This document shows positions 32,088 through 41,018 of a DNA stretch of 64,000 bases, piece by piece (the stretch's first letter is position 1; each line of letters begins with the position of its first letter). The notes beneath the pieces were generated by a model. The model did not search any database and was not told the DNA's origin. It saw only the letters and a list, made by a program, of their open reading frames with translations. The translations under genes and the position numbers were made by a program. This stretch comes from Achromobacter sp. MFA1 R4 (lineage in GTDB: Bacteria; Pseudomonadota; Gammaproteobacteria; Burkholderiales; Burkholderiaceae_B), in the NCBI RefSeq assembly GCF_900156745.1, contig NZ_LT707065.1, positions 2,480,001 through 2,544,000 of the forward strand, written 5' to 3'.

Positions 32088-33611
32088 ATGACGGAGATTC
32101 AAACCATCGGCGTCGTGGGCGCCGGGGCCATGGGGCGCGGCATCGCGCAGATCGCGGCGCAGGCCGGCCTGCGGGTGCGCCTGTACGACACCAGCGCCGA
32201 CGCCATCGCGGCGGCGCGCGAATCCTTGCGCCAGACCTGGGAGAAGCTGGCCCAGAAGGGCAAGCTGTCCGCGGCTGACGCGCAGGCGGCGCTCGAGCGC
32301 GTGGAATCGGCCACCGCGCTGACCGACATGTCGGCCTGCCAGCTCGTGGTCGAGGCCATCGTCGAGCGGCTCGACGTCAAGCGCGACCTCTTCGCGGCGC
32401 TGGAAGGGGTGGTCTCGGATGACTGCATCCTGGCTTCCAATACGTCGTCGCTGTCCATCACCGCCATCGCGGCCGCCTGCAAGCGTCCGCAGCGCGTGGC
32501 CGGCTATCACTTCTTCAACCCGGTTGCGCTGATGAAGGTGGTCGAGGTCATCGACGGCCTGCGCAGCGCGCCGGAAGTGGGCGATGCGCTGGCGGACCTG
32601 GCGCGCCGCATGGGCCACACGCCCGTGCGCGCCAAGGACATGCCCGGCTTCATCGTCAACCACGCCGGCCGCGGCATGAATACCGAAGGCCTGCGCGTGG
32701 CGCAGGAGGGCGTGGCCACCTTCGCCCAGGTCGACGCCGTCATGCGCGAGCAGGCCGGCTTTCGCATGGGGCCGTTCGAGCTGCTGGACCTGACCGCGCT
32801 GGACGTCTCGCATCCGGTGATGGAATCCATCTATCGCCAGTTCTTCGACGAGCCGCGTTTTCGGCCGTCGCCCATCACGACCGTGCGCCTGGCCGGCGGG
32901 CTGATCGGCCGCAAGGCCGGCGAGGGTTTCTACGTCTATGCCGACGGCCAGAAGCAGGTGCCGGCCGAAGCGCCTGTGCCGGCGCTGCCTGAAGGCCTGA
33001 AGGTCTGGGTCAGCCCCAAGCATGGCGAAGGCTACGCGCGCGCGTCCGCGCTGATCGAAAAGCTGGGCGGCACGCTGGTCACGGGCTCGACGCCGGACGC
33101 CGATGCGCTGATCATCGTCACGCCGTTCGGCGAAGACGTGTCCACCACGGTCTCCGCGCAGGGCCTGAACGCCGCCCGCACGGTCGGCCTGGACACGCTG
33201 TACGCGTTCGACAGCGCCAAGCGCCGCACGATCATGACCTCGCCCGCCACCGAAGCCAAATGGCGCGACGCCGCGCATGCGCTGCTGGCCTCGGACGGGG
33301 TGCCGGTGACGGTGGCCGACGATTCGGCCGGTTTCATCGCGCAGCGCATCGTGGCGCACATCGTGAACATCGCCTGCGATATCGCGCAGCAGCAGATCGC
33401 CACGCCGCAAGACATCGACCTGGCCGTCACGCTGGGTCTGGGCTATCCGGTGGGTCCGCTGGCGTTGGGCGACAAGCTGGGCGCCGACCGCATCCTGGAG
33501 ATCCTGAAGAGCATGCAGCGCGTGACGGGCGATCCCCGCTATCGTCCGAGCCTCTGGCTGCAGCGCCGCGTACAGCTCGGCATGTCGCTCTTGAAGTCGA
33601 CGGCGGAGTGA
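32088..33611 (+). CDS. 3-hydroxyacyl-CoA dehydrogenase (PaaH/FadB-type)
   Basis: The 507-residue protein has the NAD fold GVVGAGAMGRGIAQIAA at the N-terminus, ASNTSSLSI, the catalytic histidine in GYHFFNPVALMKVVE near residue 140, and a first 3HCDH C-terminal domain (about residues 185-285). A second copy of that domain ends the protein (GFIAQRIVAHIVNIACDIAQ, about residues 415-500). This doubled layout is typical of PaaH-like enzymes. AGGAG stands 7 bases before the ATG. A strong terminator follows. Confidence 0.92.
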   Translation: MTEIQTIGVVGAGAMGRGIAQIAAQAGLRVRLYDTSADAIAAARESLRQTWEKLAQKGKLSAADAQAALERVESATALTDMSACQLVVEAIVERLDVKRDLFAALEGVVSDDCILASNTSSLSITAIAAACKRPQRVAGYHFFNPVALMKVVEVIDGLRSAPEVGDALADLARRMGHTPVRAKDMPGFIVNHAGRGMNTEGLRVAQEGVATFAQVDAVMREQAGFRMGPFELLDLTALDVSHPVMESIYRQFFDEPRFRPSPITTVRLAGGLIGRKAGEGFYVYADGQKQVPAEAPVPALPEGLKVWVSPKHGEGYARASALIEKLGGTLVTGSTPDADALIIVTPFGEDVSTTVSAQGLNAARTVGLDTLYAFDSAKRRTIMTSPATEAKWRDAAHALLASDGVPVTVADDSAGFIAQRIVAHIVNIACDIAQQQIATPQDIDLAVTLGLGYPVGPLALGDKLGADRILEILKSMQRVTGDPRYRPSLWLQRRVQLGMSLLKSTAE

Positions 33612-33727
33612 TCACCGGGCAAGGTGCCTGATACCCGCCGAGACGCTGCCTCAAGCTGACGAGCCTCTCTCCAGGGTGTCAGACACCGGTTCAGCCCGAT
33701 GCGTCGGCACTTTTCCAGGCAAATCGG

Positions 33728-33771
33728 CCACAAAAAAGCCCCTTGATGATTCAAGGGGCTGTTTTTTGTGG
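33728..33771. terminator. Bidirectional terminator between convergent genes
   Basis: The AGCCCCTTG/CAAGGGGCT stem with loop ATGATT is flanked by CCACAAAAA and TTTTTTGTGG, which also pair. It has A-tract and T-tract on opposite sides and serves both the plus-strand acyl-CoA operon and the minus-strand cytochrome gene. Confidence 0.9.
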
Positions 33772-33791
33772 CCTGTCTTGCCGGCGGGGTA

Positions 33792-34715
33792 TTACTGCGC
33801 GGCATTCACCATGAACTGCACGGCCGCACGGATGTCGTCTTCCGAGGCGTTGGCCGCGCCGCCCTTGGGAGGCATCGCACCCTTGCCCGTCATGGCGACC
33901 TTCACCATGGCGTCCATGCCGGTGCTGATGTAGGGAGCCCAGGCGGCCTTGTCGCCGAACTTGGGCGCATTGGCCACGCCCGTTGCGTGGCACGCGAAAC
34001 AGACCGTCTTGTAGAGCTGTTCGCCGGCCGGGTTGACGGCGGCGGTTTTCTGCTCGGGGGCGGGAGCCTGCGTGGCGGCTGCGGGTGCGGCGGCTGCCGG
34101 TGCTGCGGCAGCCGGTGCTGCGGCAGCCGGTGCTGCGGCCGGGGCGGCAGCCTGTGCGGCGGGGGCGGCGCCGGCGTCGGCTTCCTTCTTGGCGCCGTCT
34201 TCAGCAGGCGCAGCGGGTTCGGGCAGCGAGGCGCCGGACTTGTTGGCCATGTACACCACGGCGCGCGCGACTTCGTAGTCGGACAGGGCCGGGTTGCCGC
34301 CCTTGGCGGGCATGCCGCCCTTGCCGTGCAGCGCGACCTTCAGCATTTCGTCGTAGCCGGCCTTGATGAAAGGCGCCCAAGCGGCGTTGTCGCCCAGCTT
34401 GGGCGCGCCCGCCACGCCGGCGGTATGACAGGCCGTACAGACGGCGGCGAAAACCTGTTCGCCGGTCTTGAAAACTTTGGGGGCGTTGGCGTCAACGAGC
34501 TCGAATCCGGCAACCGGCGCGATCCGCCGGGCAATGGCTTCACCGGACAGGGCATCCGAACCGGCGTTGGTCTTGGTGCCGGTGACGACCATGTTCACCA
34601 GTAGGATGATGATGGCGATGGGCACCACGAAAGCCAGGATGATCGTGACGATCAGTTGCTTCGGGGTCTTGATGGGGGAGGAGTGCTCTTCTATGTGTTC
34701 CTGCTCGTTGCTCAT
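33792..34715 (-). CDS. Membrane-anchored dihaem cytochrome c
   Basis: The 307-residue protein has one N-terminal membrane helix (about residues 20-44, LIVTIILAFVVPIAIIILLV) and two cytochrome c domains. Haem motifs are CTACH (residues 93-97) and CFACH in the second domain. Axial methionines are likely in GGMPAKGG and GAMPPKGG. An Ala/Pro-rich linker of roughly 55 residues, in part encoded by a 15-base tandem repeat, separates the domains. The two domains are clearly duplicates (APKLGDNAAWAPFI against APKFGDKAAWAPYI). It is probably an electron carrier facing the periplasm. The ATG at 34715 has AGGA upstream; 34721 TTG is less likely. Confidence 0.9.
   Translation of the reverse strand: MSNEQEHIEEHSSPIKTPKQLIVTIILAFVVPIAIIILLVNMVVTGTKTNAGSDALSGEAIARRIAPVAGFELVDANAPKVFKTGEQVFAAVCTACHTAGVAGAPKLGDNAAWAPFIKAGYDEMLKVALHGKGGMPAKGGNPALSDYEVARAVVYMANKSGASLPEPAAPAEDGAKKEADAGAAPAAQAAAPAAAPAAAAPAAAAPAAAAPAAATQAPAPEQKTAAVNPAGEQLYKTVCFACHATGVANAPKFGDKAAWAPYISTGMDAMVKVAMTGKGAMPPKGGAANASEDDIRAAVQFMVNAAQ
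34090..34134. repeat. Three copies of a 15-bp tandem repeat inside the cytochrome c gene
   Basis: The unit GCGGCAGCCGGTGCT occurs three times in a row, the first with one mismatch. On the coding strand it specifies AlaProAlaAlaAla-type residues of the linker between the two haem domains. Copy number may vary between strains. Confidence 0.85.
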
Positions 34716-34942
34716 GACCAAATCCTGCTAACGGGTGGGGCGCCTGGCGGCGGCAACAGAAAATCAGTACTGCACAAGTCGGCGGCAAACCATGCCCGCC
34801 TGCAAGCAAACGCTGGATTATATAACGGTGTCAGGGACGCCGGTCCAATGACACTGAGCGGGTTTTCGCGGAGATTGACGGAAGATTTGATCCACTTCAT
34901 GCAGATCCCGCAAAAGTGGGTACAATACCGCCTCCTTGCGCT

Positions 34943-35017
34943 GCGCCCGTAGTTCAATGGATAGAATGAGAGTTTCCGAAGCTCTTGATACAGGTTCGAT
35001 TCCTGTCGGGCGCGCCA
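34943..35017 (+). tRNA. tRNA-Arg (anticodon CCG)
   Basis: The 75 bases fold as a cloverleaf: acceptor GCGCCCG/CGGGCGC, D-stem around GTTCAATGGATAGAAT, anticodon stem AGAGT/GCTCT with loop TTCCGAA giving anticodon CCG (reads CGG, Arg), T-arm CAGGTTCGATTCCTG, discriminator G and an encoded CCA end. Confidence 0.96.
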
Positions 35018-35182
35018 CCAGATCAATGGGTTGTGTGGATCTTCGGTCCACCTTGCACCCCGCTGTTGCACCCTTCTCTTGCCCCCCACGTCGCCAATAC
35101 TTGCTCCCTCCGAGCGCAGCCTGGCGGCGCATAGCGAGCCGCAGGCTTCGCGTCCCATCCTTCCCCTCGCTTTGCCGTGCCT

Positions 35183-36472
35183 TCAATGCGCTTCGCGTCG
35201 CAGCAGCGGTTGCGCCAGCTCGCGGATCCGTCGCTTGTCTTCGTCCAGCACCAGCGCGTGTTCGGCGTGTTGAAGCAAGCGCGCGGCATGGCGCGACGCG
35301 GCCGCTTTGAACAGGGGCGGATTGATCTGCGCAAGGCTCAGGAGCGCCTTCGTCATGCGCGTGTCGACTTCCAGCAGACCCGCGCCGTCACGCGCGATGG
35401 GGCCGAAAAAATCGTCGAACAGATCGTCCACGTCCAGCGGGTGCACGTAGATGCGCTGGCAGTCGGGGTCGGCCTCCGGTGGCGAGTCGGGCGGCTGCCC
35501 CCAGCAGGTCAGGCTTCTGACGCCCCGGCCAATGACGTCTATCGCCGTGCCGGGGTCATTCACGGCCGGCGACAAGGCGCGGGACGCGATTTCGGACAGC
35601 ACCGACAAGCCGAAGCGCGGGTCGTGCTCGAACGTGCGATGCGTTCCCAGGGTGATGGCGCCGAGGATGGCTTCGTGCAGGGCCTCGTGCGCGGCCGGCT
35701 CCTCGCCGGGTTGGGGCACGATCCACGCCAGCGCCATGCCGGCATGGGCGAATCCGCCCGGCAGGACGTCAAGGTAGATCGAGGCCTGATGTTCACGCGC
35801 GATCCGGCCCAGCGCCTGCACGTCGACGTGCTGCACGTAGCCTGTCCGGTCGCATGACACGGCCTGCGCCGACGCGGGGGGCGAGCCTGACGCCGGATAG
35901 GGCGTGCCGCCCAGGTAAGGCCATTGAACGCGGTGGCGGAGGGCGTCGATGGTTGCGCTTTCGACGCGGTCGATGGTTTCGCCGACCCGTCCGAGCTTGG
36001 ACAGATGGTCGATCCAGCGCAGTAGCGTGTAGACGATCAGGATCACCACCGCAATCGTCACCGTGAACAGCAAGACCCGCCCTTGCGCGCCATAGGCCCC
36101 CGTGCTCAGCGCAATGAGGCCCACCAGGCTGAACAGGAACGAACCGATGAACGTCGCCAGGGCGTTCTGCGTGGTGGTGTCCTGCATGACCAGGGTGGTT
36201 GCGCGAGGCGTCACGCCGGTGCTTGCCGCGCCGTAGGCCGCCACCATGGTGCTGAGCGAAAAGGTGGTCACCGCCAGCATGCTGGACGCAATGATGCCCA
36301 GGATCTTGTCGACCGCGTCGGCACCGATGCGGGCGGGCAAGGTTTCAGGAATGGCGCCCTTGAAAATGATGGCGAGCAGCGCGGTGGCGACGCCCAGCAA
36401 TGAGAAAAGACTGGCCCTGAACCAAAGGCGCCTGGTCAATTGCCTGAGCGCCCAGCGCCAACGAGCAATCAT
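35183..36472 (-). CDS. DUF2254 family membrane protein
   Basis: The 429-residue protein has about four membrane helices in the first 160 residues (FSLLGVATALLAIIF; ILGIIASSMLAVTTFSLS; FIGSFLFSLVGLIALS; VLLFTVTIAVVILIVYTLL) followed by a soluble domain of about 260 residues with SRALSPAVNDPGTAIDVI, a strong DUF2254 mark. AAAGGAG stands before the ATG. The function of the family is unknown; a channel or transport role is only guessed from the layout. The gap to the tRNA (35018-35182) holds nothing recognisable. Confidence 0.85.
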   Translation of the reverse strand: MIARWRWALRQLTRRLWFRASLFSLLGVATALLAIIFKGAIPETLPARIGADAVDKILGIIASSMLAVTTFSLSTMVAAYGAASTGVTPRATTLVMQDTTTQNALATFIGSFLFSLVGLIALSTGAYGAQGRVLLFTVTIAVVILIVYTLLRWIDHLSKLGRVGETIDRVESATIDALRHRVQWPYLGGTPYPASGSPPASAQAVSCDRTGYVQHVDVQALGRIAREHQASIYLDVLPGGFAHAGMALAWIVPQPGEEPAAHEALHEAILGAITLGTHRTFEHDPRFGLSVLSEIASRALSPAVNDPGTAIDVIGRGVRSLTCWGQPPDSPPEADPDCQRIYVHPLDVDDLFDDFFGPIARDGAGLLEVDTRMTKALLSLAQINPPLFKAAASRHAARLLQHAEHALVLDEDKRRIRELAQPLLRREAH

Positions 36473-36587
36473 CTTTTCTCCTTTGCATGACAGGTCCGGG
36501 GGCTGTGCGCCGCGCCCGGTGGAACGATTCCGTGCTGCGAGCGTACCACCCGCTGCGCGCTCGTCCCTCGGGGCGGCGCCCCGGAGA

Positions 36588-36833
36588 CTAATCGTCCAGC
36601 GACGGCACCGTGCCTATCTGCATCAGGATGCGCGGCGATTCCATGTCGCCGGTTTCCTTGTCGATCATGACTTCATAGGCGGCGACGCCCGCGAACTTGG
36701 AGGCCATGGAGTTTGCGATCCGGATGGCTCCGAATTCGCTGCTGGCCGGACGGATTTCCCCGGGGGCGACGCCATTGGCGGCGGCGCGGTAGGGAACGAC
36801 GATGTACTGAACGAGATGAGCAGCTTCTGACAC
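36588..36833 (-). CDS. Small conserved protein of unknown function, 81 residues
   Basis: The frame starts at GTG with AGGGGAG 7 bases upstream. The protein is a small soluble alpha/beta candidate (HLVQYIVVPYRAAANGVAPG at the start, RILMQIGTVPSLDD at the end), with no Cys or metal motif and no membrane helix. A GC-rich stem (about 36571-36585) follows the stop. I recognise no family. The divergent neighbour is the gentisate-type dioxygenase, but a functional link is not shown. Confidence 0.55.
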   Translation of the reverse strand: MSEAAHLVQYIVVPYRAAANGVAPGEIRPASSEFGAIRIANSMASKFAGVAAYEVMIDKETGDMESPRILMQIGTVPSLDD

Positions 36834-37005
36834 AGGAATTCTCCCCTGGACGACAGTTGGTCGGGCGAGCGAAATGTATCACGTCGCACTGTGTTTTTGT
36901 ACAGTATTGTCGGCGTTGCGGCCAACTATTTTTCCCGCACCAGCCTGCTACAGGAAAACCCCTAGCGTCTTGGGATTGCCCGTCGACCGGACCGCCTCTT
37001 AATAT

Positions 37006-37034
37006 TTTCGAAAATCCTCAGTGTTTTATAAAAC
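37006..37034. promoter_or_regulatory. Paired 12-bp palindromes upstream of the ring-cleavage genes
   Basis: ATTTTCGAAAAT (37006-37017) and GTTTTATAAAAC (37023-37034) are both perfect palindromes of the form TTTT-N2-AAAA, with centres 17 bases apart. The second ends 12 bases before the dioxygenase ATG, so a bound protein would block promoter or ribosome access. Confidence 0.6.
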
Positions 37035-37046
37035 CAGGGGCAAGCG

Positions 37047-38171
37047 ATGGAAGCGAACCGCTACGACGCCTACCGCGAGCACACGGCGGGCCGAGCCAAT
37101 GTGGCCGACTCGCCGGAGCGGGTGGCCTACTACCAGGAGCTTGCGCGGCTGGAAACGGGCGCGCTCTGGACGGTGGCCAACAAGATCGAGCCCTGGGCGC
37201 CGCGGTCGGCGTCCGTGCCCGTGGTCTGGCGCTATCAGGATCTGCGCGCGCATGTGCTGCGCTCGGCCGAACTGGTGTCGCCCGAAGAGGCCGGCCGGCG
37301 CGTCATCTACCTGAACAATCCGGGCCGGCGGGACGTGGCGGCGGCGGTGGGCTGGCTGTATTCCGGCCTGCAGGTCATGAAGCCGGGCGAGCTGGCGTCC
37401 GCGCACGCGCATTCGCATTCCGCGCTGCGGTTCATCATGGAAGGCCAGGGCGCGTACACCGTGGTGGACGGCCACAAGATGACGCTGGGCGCGAACGACT
37501 TCGTGCTGACGCCCAACGGCACCTGGCACGAGCACGGCGTGGCCGAGGACGGCACGACCTGCATCTGGCAGGACGGGCTGGACATTCCGCTGGTCAATGC
37601 GCTGGAAGCGGGCTTTTATGCCGTGCATCCCGACCTGAACCAGACCGTGACGCACCCGGTCGACGACACCAGCGGCGCGTGGGGCGGGGTGGCGCTGCGG
37701 CCGCAGGTGTCGGGCTGGACGAAGCCCTATTCCCCGCTCTTCAAATATGAATGGGAGCCCACCTACGAGGCCCTGCGCCGCTACGCGCGCACGACCGCGG
37801 GCAGCCCCTACGACGGCATCCTGCTCGAATACGTCAACCCGGCCACGGGCGGCGCGGTCATGCCGACCATCGGCGCCAGCATGCAGTTGCTGCGTCCCGG
37901 CGAACACACCCAGGCGCACCGGCACACCGGCAGCTTCATCTACCAGGTGGCCAAGGGCAGCGGCTTTTCCGTGATCGACGGCAAGCGCTACGACTGGACC
38001 GAGCGCGACATCTTCTGCGTGCCGTCCTGGGCCATCCACGAGCACGCCAACCTGTCTTCCAACGATGACGCCTGCCTGTTCTGTTTCAACGACCTGCCCG
38101 TCATGCGCTCGCTCGCGCTGTACCGCGAGGAAGCGGTACAGGACAACGGCGGCCATCAACGACTGATCTAG
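37047..38171 (+). CDS. gtdA: Gentisate 1,2-dioxygenase (bicupin)
   Basis: The Fe(II) enzyme opens the gentisate ring to maleylpyruvate. The 374-residue protein has two cupin domains. The first carries HAHSHSALRFIMEGQGAYTVVDG (iron-binding histidines near residue 120), in shorter view SAHAHSHSALRF; the second has TQAHRHTGSFIYQVAKGSG near residue 295. Length and the LYSGLQVMKPGE opening of the first cupin fit gentisate dioxygenases; salicylate 1,2-dioxygenase is a close alternative. The hydrolase gene that follows supports a ring-cleavage pathway. A maleylpyruvate isomerase gene is not seen nearby. Confidence 0.82.
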   Translation: MEANRYDAYREHTAGRANVADSPERVAYYQELARLETGALWTVANKIEPWAPRSASVPVVWRYQDLRAHVLRSAELVSPEEAGRRVIYLNNPGRRDVAAAVGWLYSGLQVMKPGELASAHAHSHSALRFIMEGQGAYTVVDGHKMTLGANDFVLTPNGTWHEHGVAEDGTTCIWQDGLDIPLVNALEAGFYAVHPDLNQTVTHPVDDTSGAWGGVALRPQVSGWTKPYSPLFKYEWEPTYEALRRYARTTAGSPYDGILLEYVNPATGGAVMPTIGASMQLLRPGEHTQAHRHTGSFIYQVAKGSGFSVIDGKRYDWTERDIFCVPSWAIHEHANLSSNDDACLFCFNDLPVMRSLALYREEAVQDNGGHQRLI

Positions 38172-38244
38172 AAGATTCCGCTGCCTGCGCGCCGCCGCGT
38201 TGCGGCGGACGTTCCCCCCACACTTTGACTTTCTGGAGTTCTCG

Positions 38245-39156
38245 ATGCGCCTGGTGACCTTTCGCGCTCATCCCACCGCCGCCGCCCGCCTGGGCGCGCT
38301 GGTCGACGGCTATGTGGTCGATCTTTTCCTGCTGGGGCAGGAGGGTGGAGTGAACCTGCCCGACGACATGCTGGACTTCATCGACCTGGGGCCGGTCGCG
38401 GTCGCGCAGGCGACGCGGCTGCTCGATACGTTCCGCGGCAACTGGCCGGTGGGCACGGCCTTGCCGCAGGACAACGTGAAGCTGCTGGCGCCCATCCCGC
38501 GCCCGCGCAAGAACATCTTCGGCATCGGCCTGAATTATGTCGAGCACGTCGCGGAATCCAGCCGCACGCTGGACACGTCGGCCGACCTGCCCAAGCAGCC
38601 GGTGATCTTTTCCAAGCCGCCCACGACGGTGATCGGGCCGGGCGACGCCATCGAGCACAACGCCAGGATCACGCAGCAGCTGGACTGGGAAGTGGAACTG
38701 GCGGTGATCATCGGGCGTCGCGCCTCGCGCGTGGCCGAGGCCGATGCGTTGTCCCATGTGTTCGGCTACAGCGTGATGCTGGACATGAGCGCGCGCGACT
38801 GCCGGCGCGCCGGCCAGTGGATCTATTCCAAGGGCCAGGACACCTACGCGCCGTTCGGCCCCTGCATCGTGACGGCCGACGAAATCCCGGACCCGCAGGT
38901 GCTGGACCTGTGGCTCACGGTCAACGGCGAGAAGAAGCAGGGCTCCAATACCCGCCACATGCTGTTCAAGGTGCCGTTCCTGATCTCCGACATCAGCGCG
39001 GGCATCACGCTGGAACCGGGCGACATCATCGCCACCGGCACGCCGGAGGGCGTGGGCGCGGGGCGCAAGCCGCAGGAATTCCTGTGGCCAGGCGACGTGG
39101 TCGTCGCCTGCGTGGAAGGGATCGGCACGCTGCGCCATCCGGTGGTGGCCGTCTAG
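38245..39156 (+). CDS. Fumarylacetoacetate hydrolase family protein, probable fumarylpyruvate hydrolase
   Basis: The 303-residue protein has the FAH fold: IFGIGLNYVEHVAES near residue 92, the metal glutamates in DWEVELAVIIGR near residue 150, and the C-terminal ISDISAGITLEPGDIIATGTPEGVG. The ATG at 38245 has TGGAG upstream and gives the usual start MRLVTF; the frame extends 15 codons more. In gentisate degradation such enzymes split fumaryl- or maleylpyruvate to pyruvate and fumarate or maleate. Confidence 0.85.
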   Translation: MRLVTFRAHPTAAARLGALVDGYVVDLFLLGQEGGVNLPDDMLDFIDLGPVAVAQATRLLDTFRGNWPVGTALPQDNVKLLAPIPRPRKNIFGIGLNYVEHVAESSRTLDTSADLPKQPVIFSKPPTTVIGPGDAIEHNARITQQLDWEVELAVIIGRRASRVAEADALSHVFGYSVMLDMSARDCRRAGQWIYSKGQDTYAPFGPCIVTADEIPDPQVLDLWLTVNGEKKQGSNTRHMLFKVPFLISDISAGITLEPGDIIATGTPEGVGAGRKPQEFLWPGDVVVACVEGIGTLRHPVVAV

Positions 39157-39165
39157 GAGCGCAGC

Positions 39166-39927
39166 GTGAAGCCTCGAATCAAGGCGCCGCGCGCGGACGC
39201 GGCCGCGGCCGCGCAGGGCGACGCGCAGGTCGAAGACATCACACTGTCCGAACAGATCTACCGGCAACTGCGCCGCGACATCATGCGCGGCGCGTTCGCG
39301 CCGGGCCAGTCGCTGCGGCTGGAGCTGCTGCGCCAGCGCTATGGCGGCAGCTTTTCGCCCATCCGCGAGGCGCTGAACCGGCTGCGCAGCGAACGCATGG
39401 TGCTGACCACCACGTCGCGCGGCTTCCGGATCGCGCCGTTGTCCGTGGAGGAAATGCGCGATGCCTGCGAAACCCGCATCCTGATCGACTGCGACGCGTT
39501 GCGGCGTTCGCTGGCCAACGCCGACGACGCCTGGGAGGCGCGGCTGGTGGGCGCGTTCCACGCGCTGGCGCTGGCCGCGCGGCGCGCGGACGACGCGCCC
39601 GTCCTGGACCAGGAGCGCGAGGACGCGCTGGAGGCCCGCCACCAGGACTTCCACCAGGCGCTGATCGGCGCCTGCCGGTCGCCCTGGCTGCTGGACCTGT
39701 CCGCCCAGCTTTACGCGCAGACCGAACGCTACCGCCGGCCCGCGCGCGCCCAGGCCATGGCCTACGGGTCGGAACGCGACGTCGATGACGAACACCGCGC
39801 GCTGCTGGATGCCGCGGTCTTGCGCGATGCCGACCGCGCGGTGGCGCTGTTGGCCGCGCACTACCGCAAGACGGCGCAGGTCATCGAGCGCATCCTGACC
39901 CTGCCCGCGGGTCAGCAAGCGGCCTAG
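39166..39927 (+). CDS. GntR family regulator with FCD ligand domain
   Basis: The winged helix (about residues 25-90) includes QIYRQLRRDIMRGAFAPGQSL and FSPIREALNRLRSE. The C-terminal all-helical FCD domain (about 95-230) carries likely metal or ligand histidines in EARHQDFHQALIGA and DDEHRALLDA. The start is GTG with AGGAG 6 bases upstream, nine bases after the hydrolase stop, so it is co-transcribed with the ring-cleavage genes and probably controls them. Confidence 0.87.
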   Translation: MKPRIKAPRADAAAAAQGDAQVEDITLSEQIYRQLRRDIMRGAFAPGQSLRLELLRQRYGGSFSPIREALNRLRSERMVLTTTSRGFRIAPLSVEEMRDACETRILIDCDALRRSLANADDAWEARLVGAFHALALAARRADDAPVLDQEREDALEARHQDFHQALIGACRSPWLLDLSAQLYAQTERYRRPARAQAMAYGSERDVDDEHRALLDAAVLRDADRAVALLAAHYRKTAQVIERILTLPAGQQAA

Positions 39928-39965
39928 TTCCGCACCAATCGCGCGATGCCGTAAGCTTTCGGTCC

Positions 39966-40880
39966 ATGGCAGACCTCAAACTCCTGGAAGACCTGATCGC
40001 GCTGGCGCAGACCGGCAGCTTCGTGCGCGCGGCCGAATTGCGCCACGTGACGCATCCCGCCTTCGGCCGCCGCATCCGCGCGCTGGAAGCGTGGGCCGGC
40101 ACGGCGCTGGTGGAGCGCCAGCGCCTGCCGGTGACGCTGTCGCCGGAAGGCGAGACGCTGCTCAAGACCGCGACGCAGGTGATCGAGCAGATGGGGCTGG
40201 TCCGCCACCGCATCCGCAGCTCGGGCGCGGGCGGCGAGGCCGTGCTGCGCATCGCCACGGGGCGCAGCCTGGCGCGCACGCTGGTGGCCGACTGGATCGC
40301 GCGGCTGCGGCACCGCGCGCCCAAGGTGCTGACCGACGGCACGCAGGTGGAACTGTCCACCGGCAAGGCGCAGGACCTCGTGATCCGGCTGGAACAGGGC
40401 AAGGTGGACCTGCTGTGCTGCTACGAGCATCCGGCGTTGTCCGTGCCCCTCAGCCCGTCGCGCTATCGCTACATGACGCTGGCGACGGACAAGCTGGTGC
40501 CGGTCAGCCAGATGGACACGCGCGGACGGCCGCGTTATCTGCTGCATGAGGGCGGCGCGCCCGTGCCGCTCATTACCTACACGGGCGGCCTGGCGATGGA
40601 GCGCATCGTGGGCGACAGGCTGGAGGCCACGCCTTACGCCCTGACGCCCTTCGTGCGCAGCGATTCGCTGGACGCCGCGCATGGCGCGGTCGCCAAGGGC
40701 GTGGGCGTGGCCTGGCTGCCCTGGTCCATGGTCGCGGCTGACTGCCGGCGCGGCGCGCTGGCCGCGCTGGGCGGGCGCAGCGATGAGATCGCCTTCGAGG
40801 TCCGCCTGTATCGCCCGCGCGCCCGGCTGACGGACCTGGCCGAAGCCGCCTGGGAAGCGACCGCCAACCGCAAAGCCTGA
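39966..40880 (+). CDS. LysR family transcriptional regulator
   Basis: The 304-residue protein opens with the LysR helix-turn-helix (LEDLIALAQTGSFVRAAELRHVTHPAFGRRIRALEAW, in short SFVRAAELRHVTHPAFGRRI). This is an unusual reading: LysR proteins usually have TQSALS or TQPAVS where this has HPAFGRRI. The ligand-binding part covers residues 90-295. It lies 38 bases after the GntR gene on the same strand and 138 bases before the Bug receptor gene, and may control the latter. Confidence 0.87.
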   Translation: MADLKLLEDLIALAQTGSFVRAAELRHVTHPAFGRRIRALEAWAGTALVERQRLPVTLSPEGETLLKTATQVIEQMGLVRHRIRSSGAGGEAVLRIATGRSLARTLVADWIARLRHRAPKVLTDGTQVELSTGKAQDLVIRLEQGKVDLLCCYEHPALSVPLSPSRYRYMTLATDKLVPVSQMDTRGRPRYLLHEGGAPVPLITYTGGLAMERIVGDRLEATPYALTPFVRSDSLDAAHGAVAKGVGVAWLPWSMVAADCRRGALAALGGRSDEIAFEVRLYRPRARLTDLAEAAWEATANRKA

Positions 40881-41018
40881 CTTGCCGGACCCAAAACCGG
40901 ATTAGCACAAAGATGTGCCGTCTTGGCACGGACGGGGCCGGGGGCGCGCTCGAAAATACCCTCCGAAACTCAAACGAGACGGCTACGCCGTCCACCCACA
41001 GCACCCCAGGGAGAAATC

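Noticed and set aside
35018-35182. Region after tRNA-Arg as a possible integration site of a mobile element
   Set aside because: No integrase, no repeated tRNA end and no change in base composition were seen in the window.
36571-36585. GC-rich stem after the 81-residue gene as a terminator
   Set aside because: No T-tract follows on the minus strand; kept only as a remark in the gene entry.
40915-40929. TTGGCACG before the Bug receptor gene as a possible sigma-54 promoter
   Set aside because: A -24 like element is present, but no TTGC-type -12 element follows at the right spacing.
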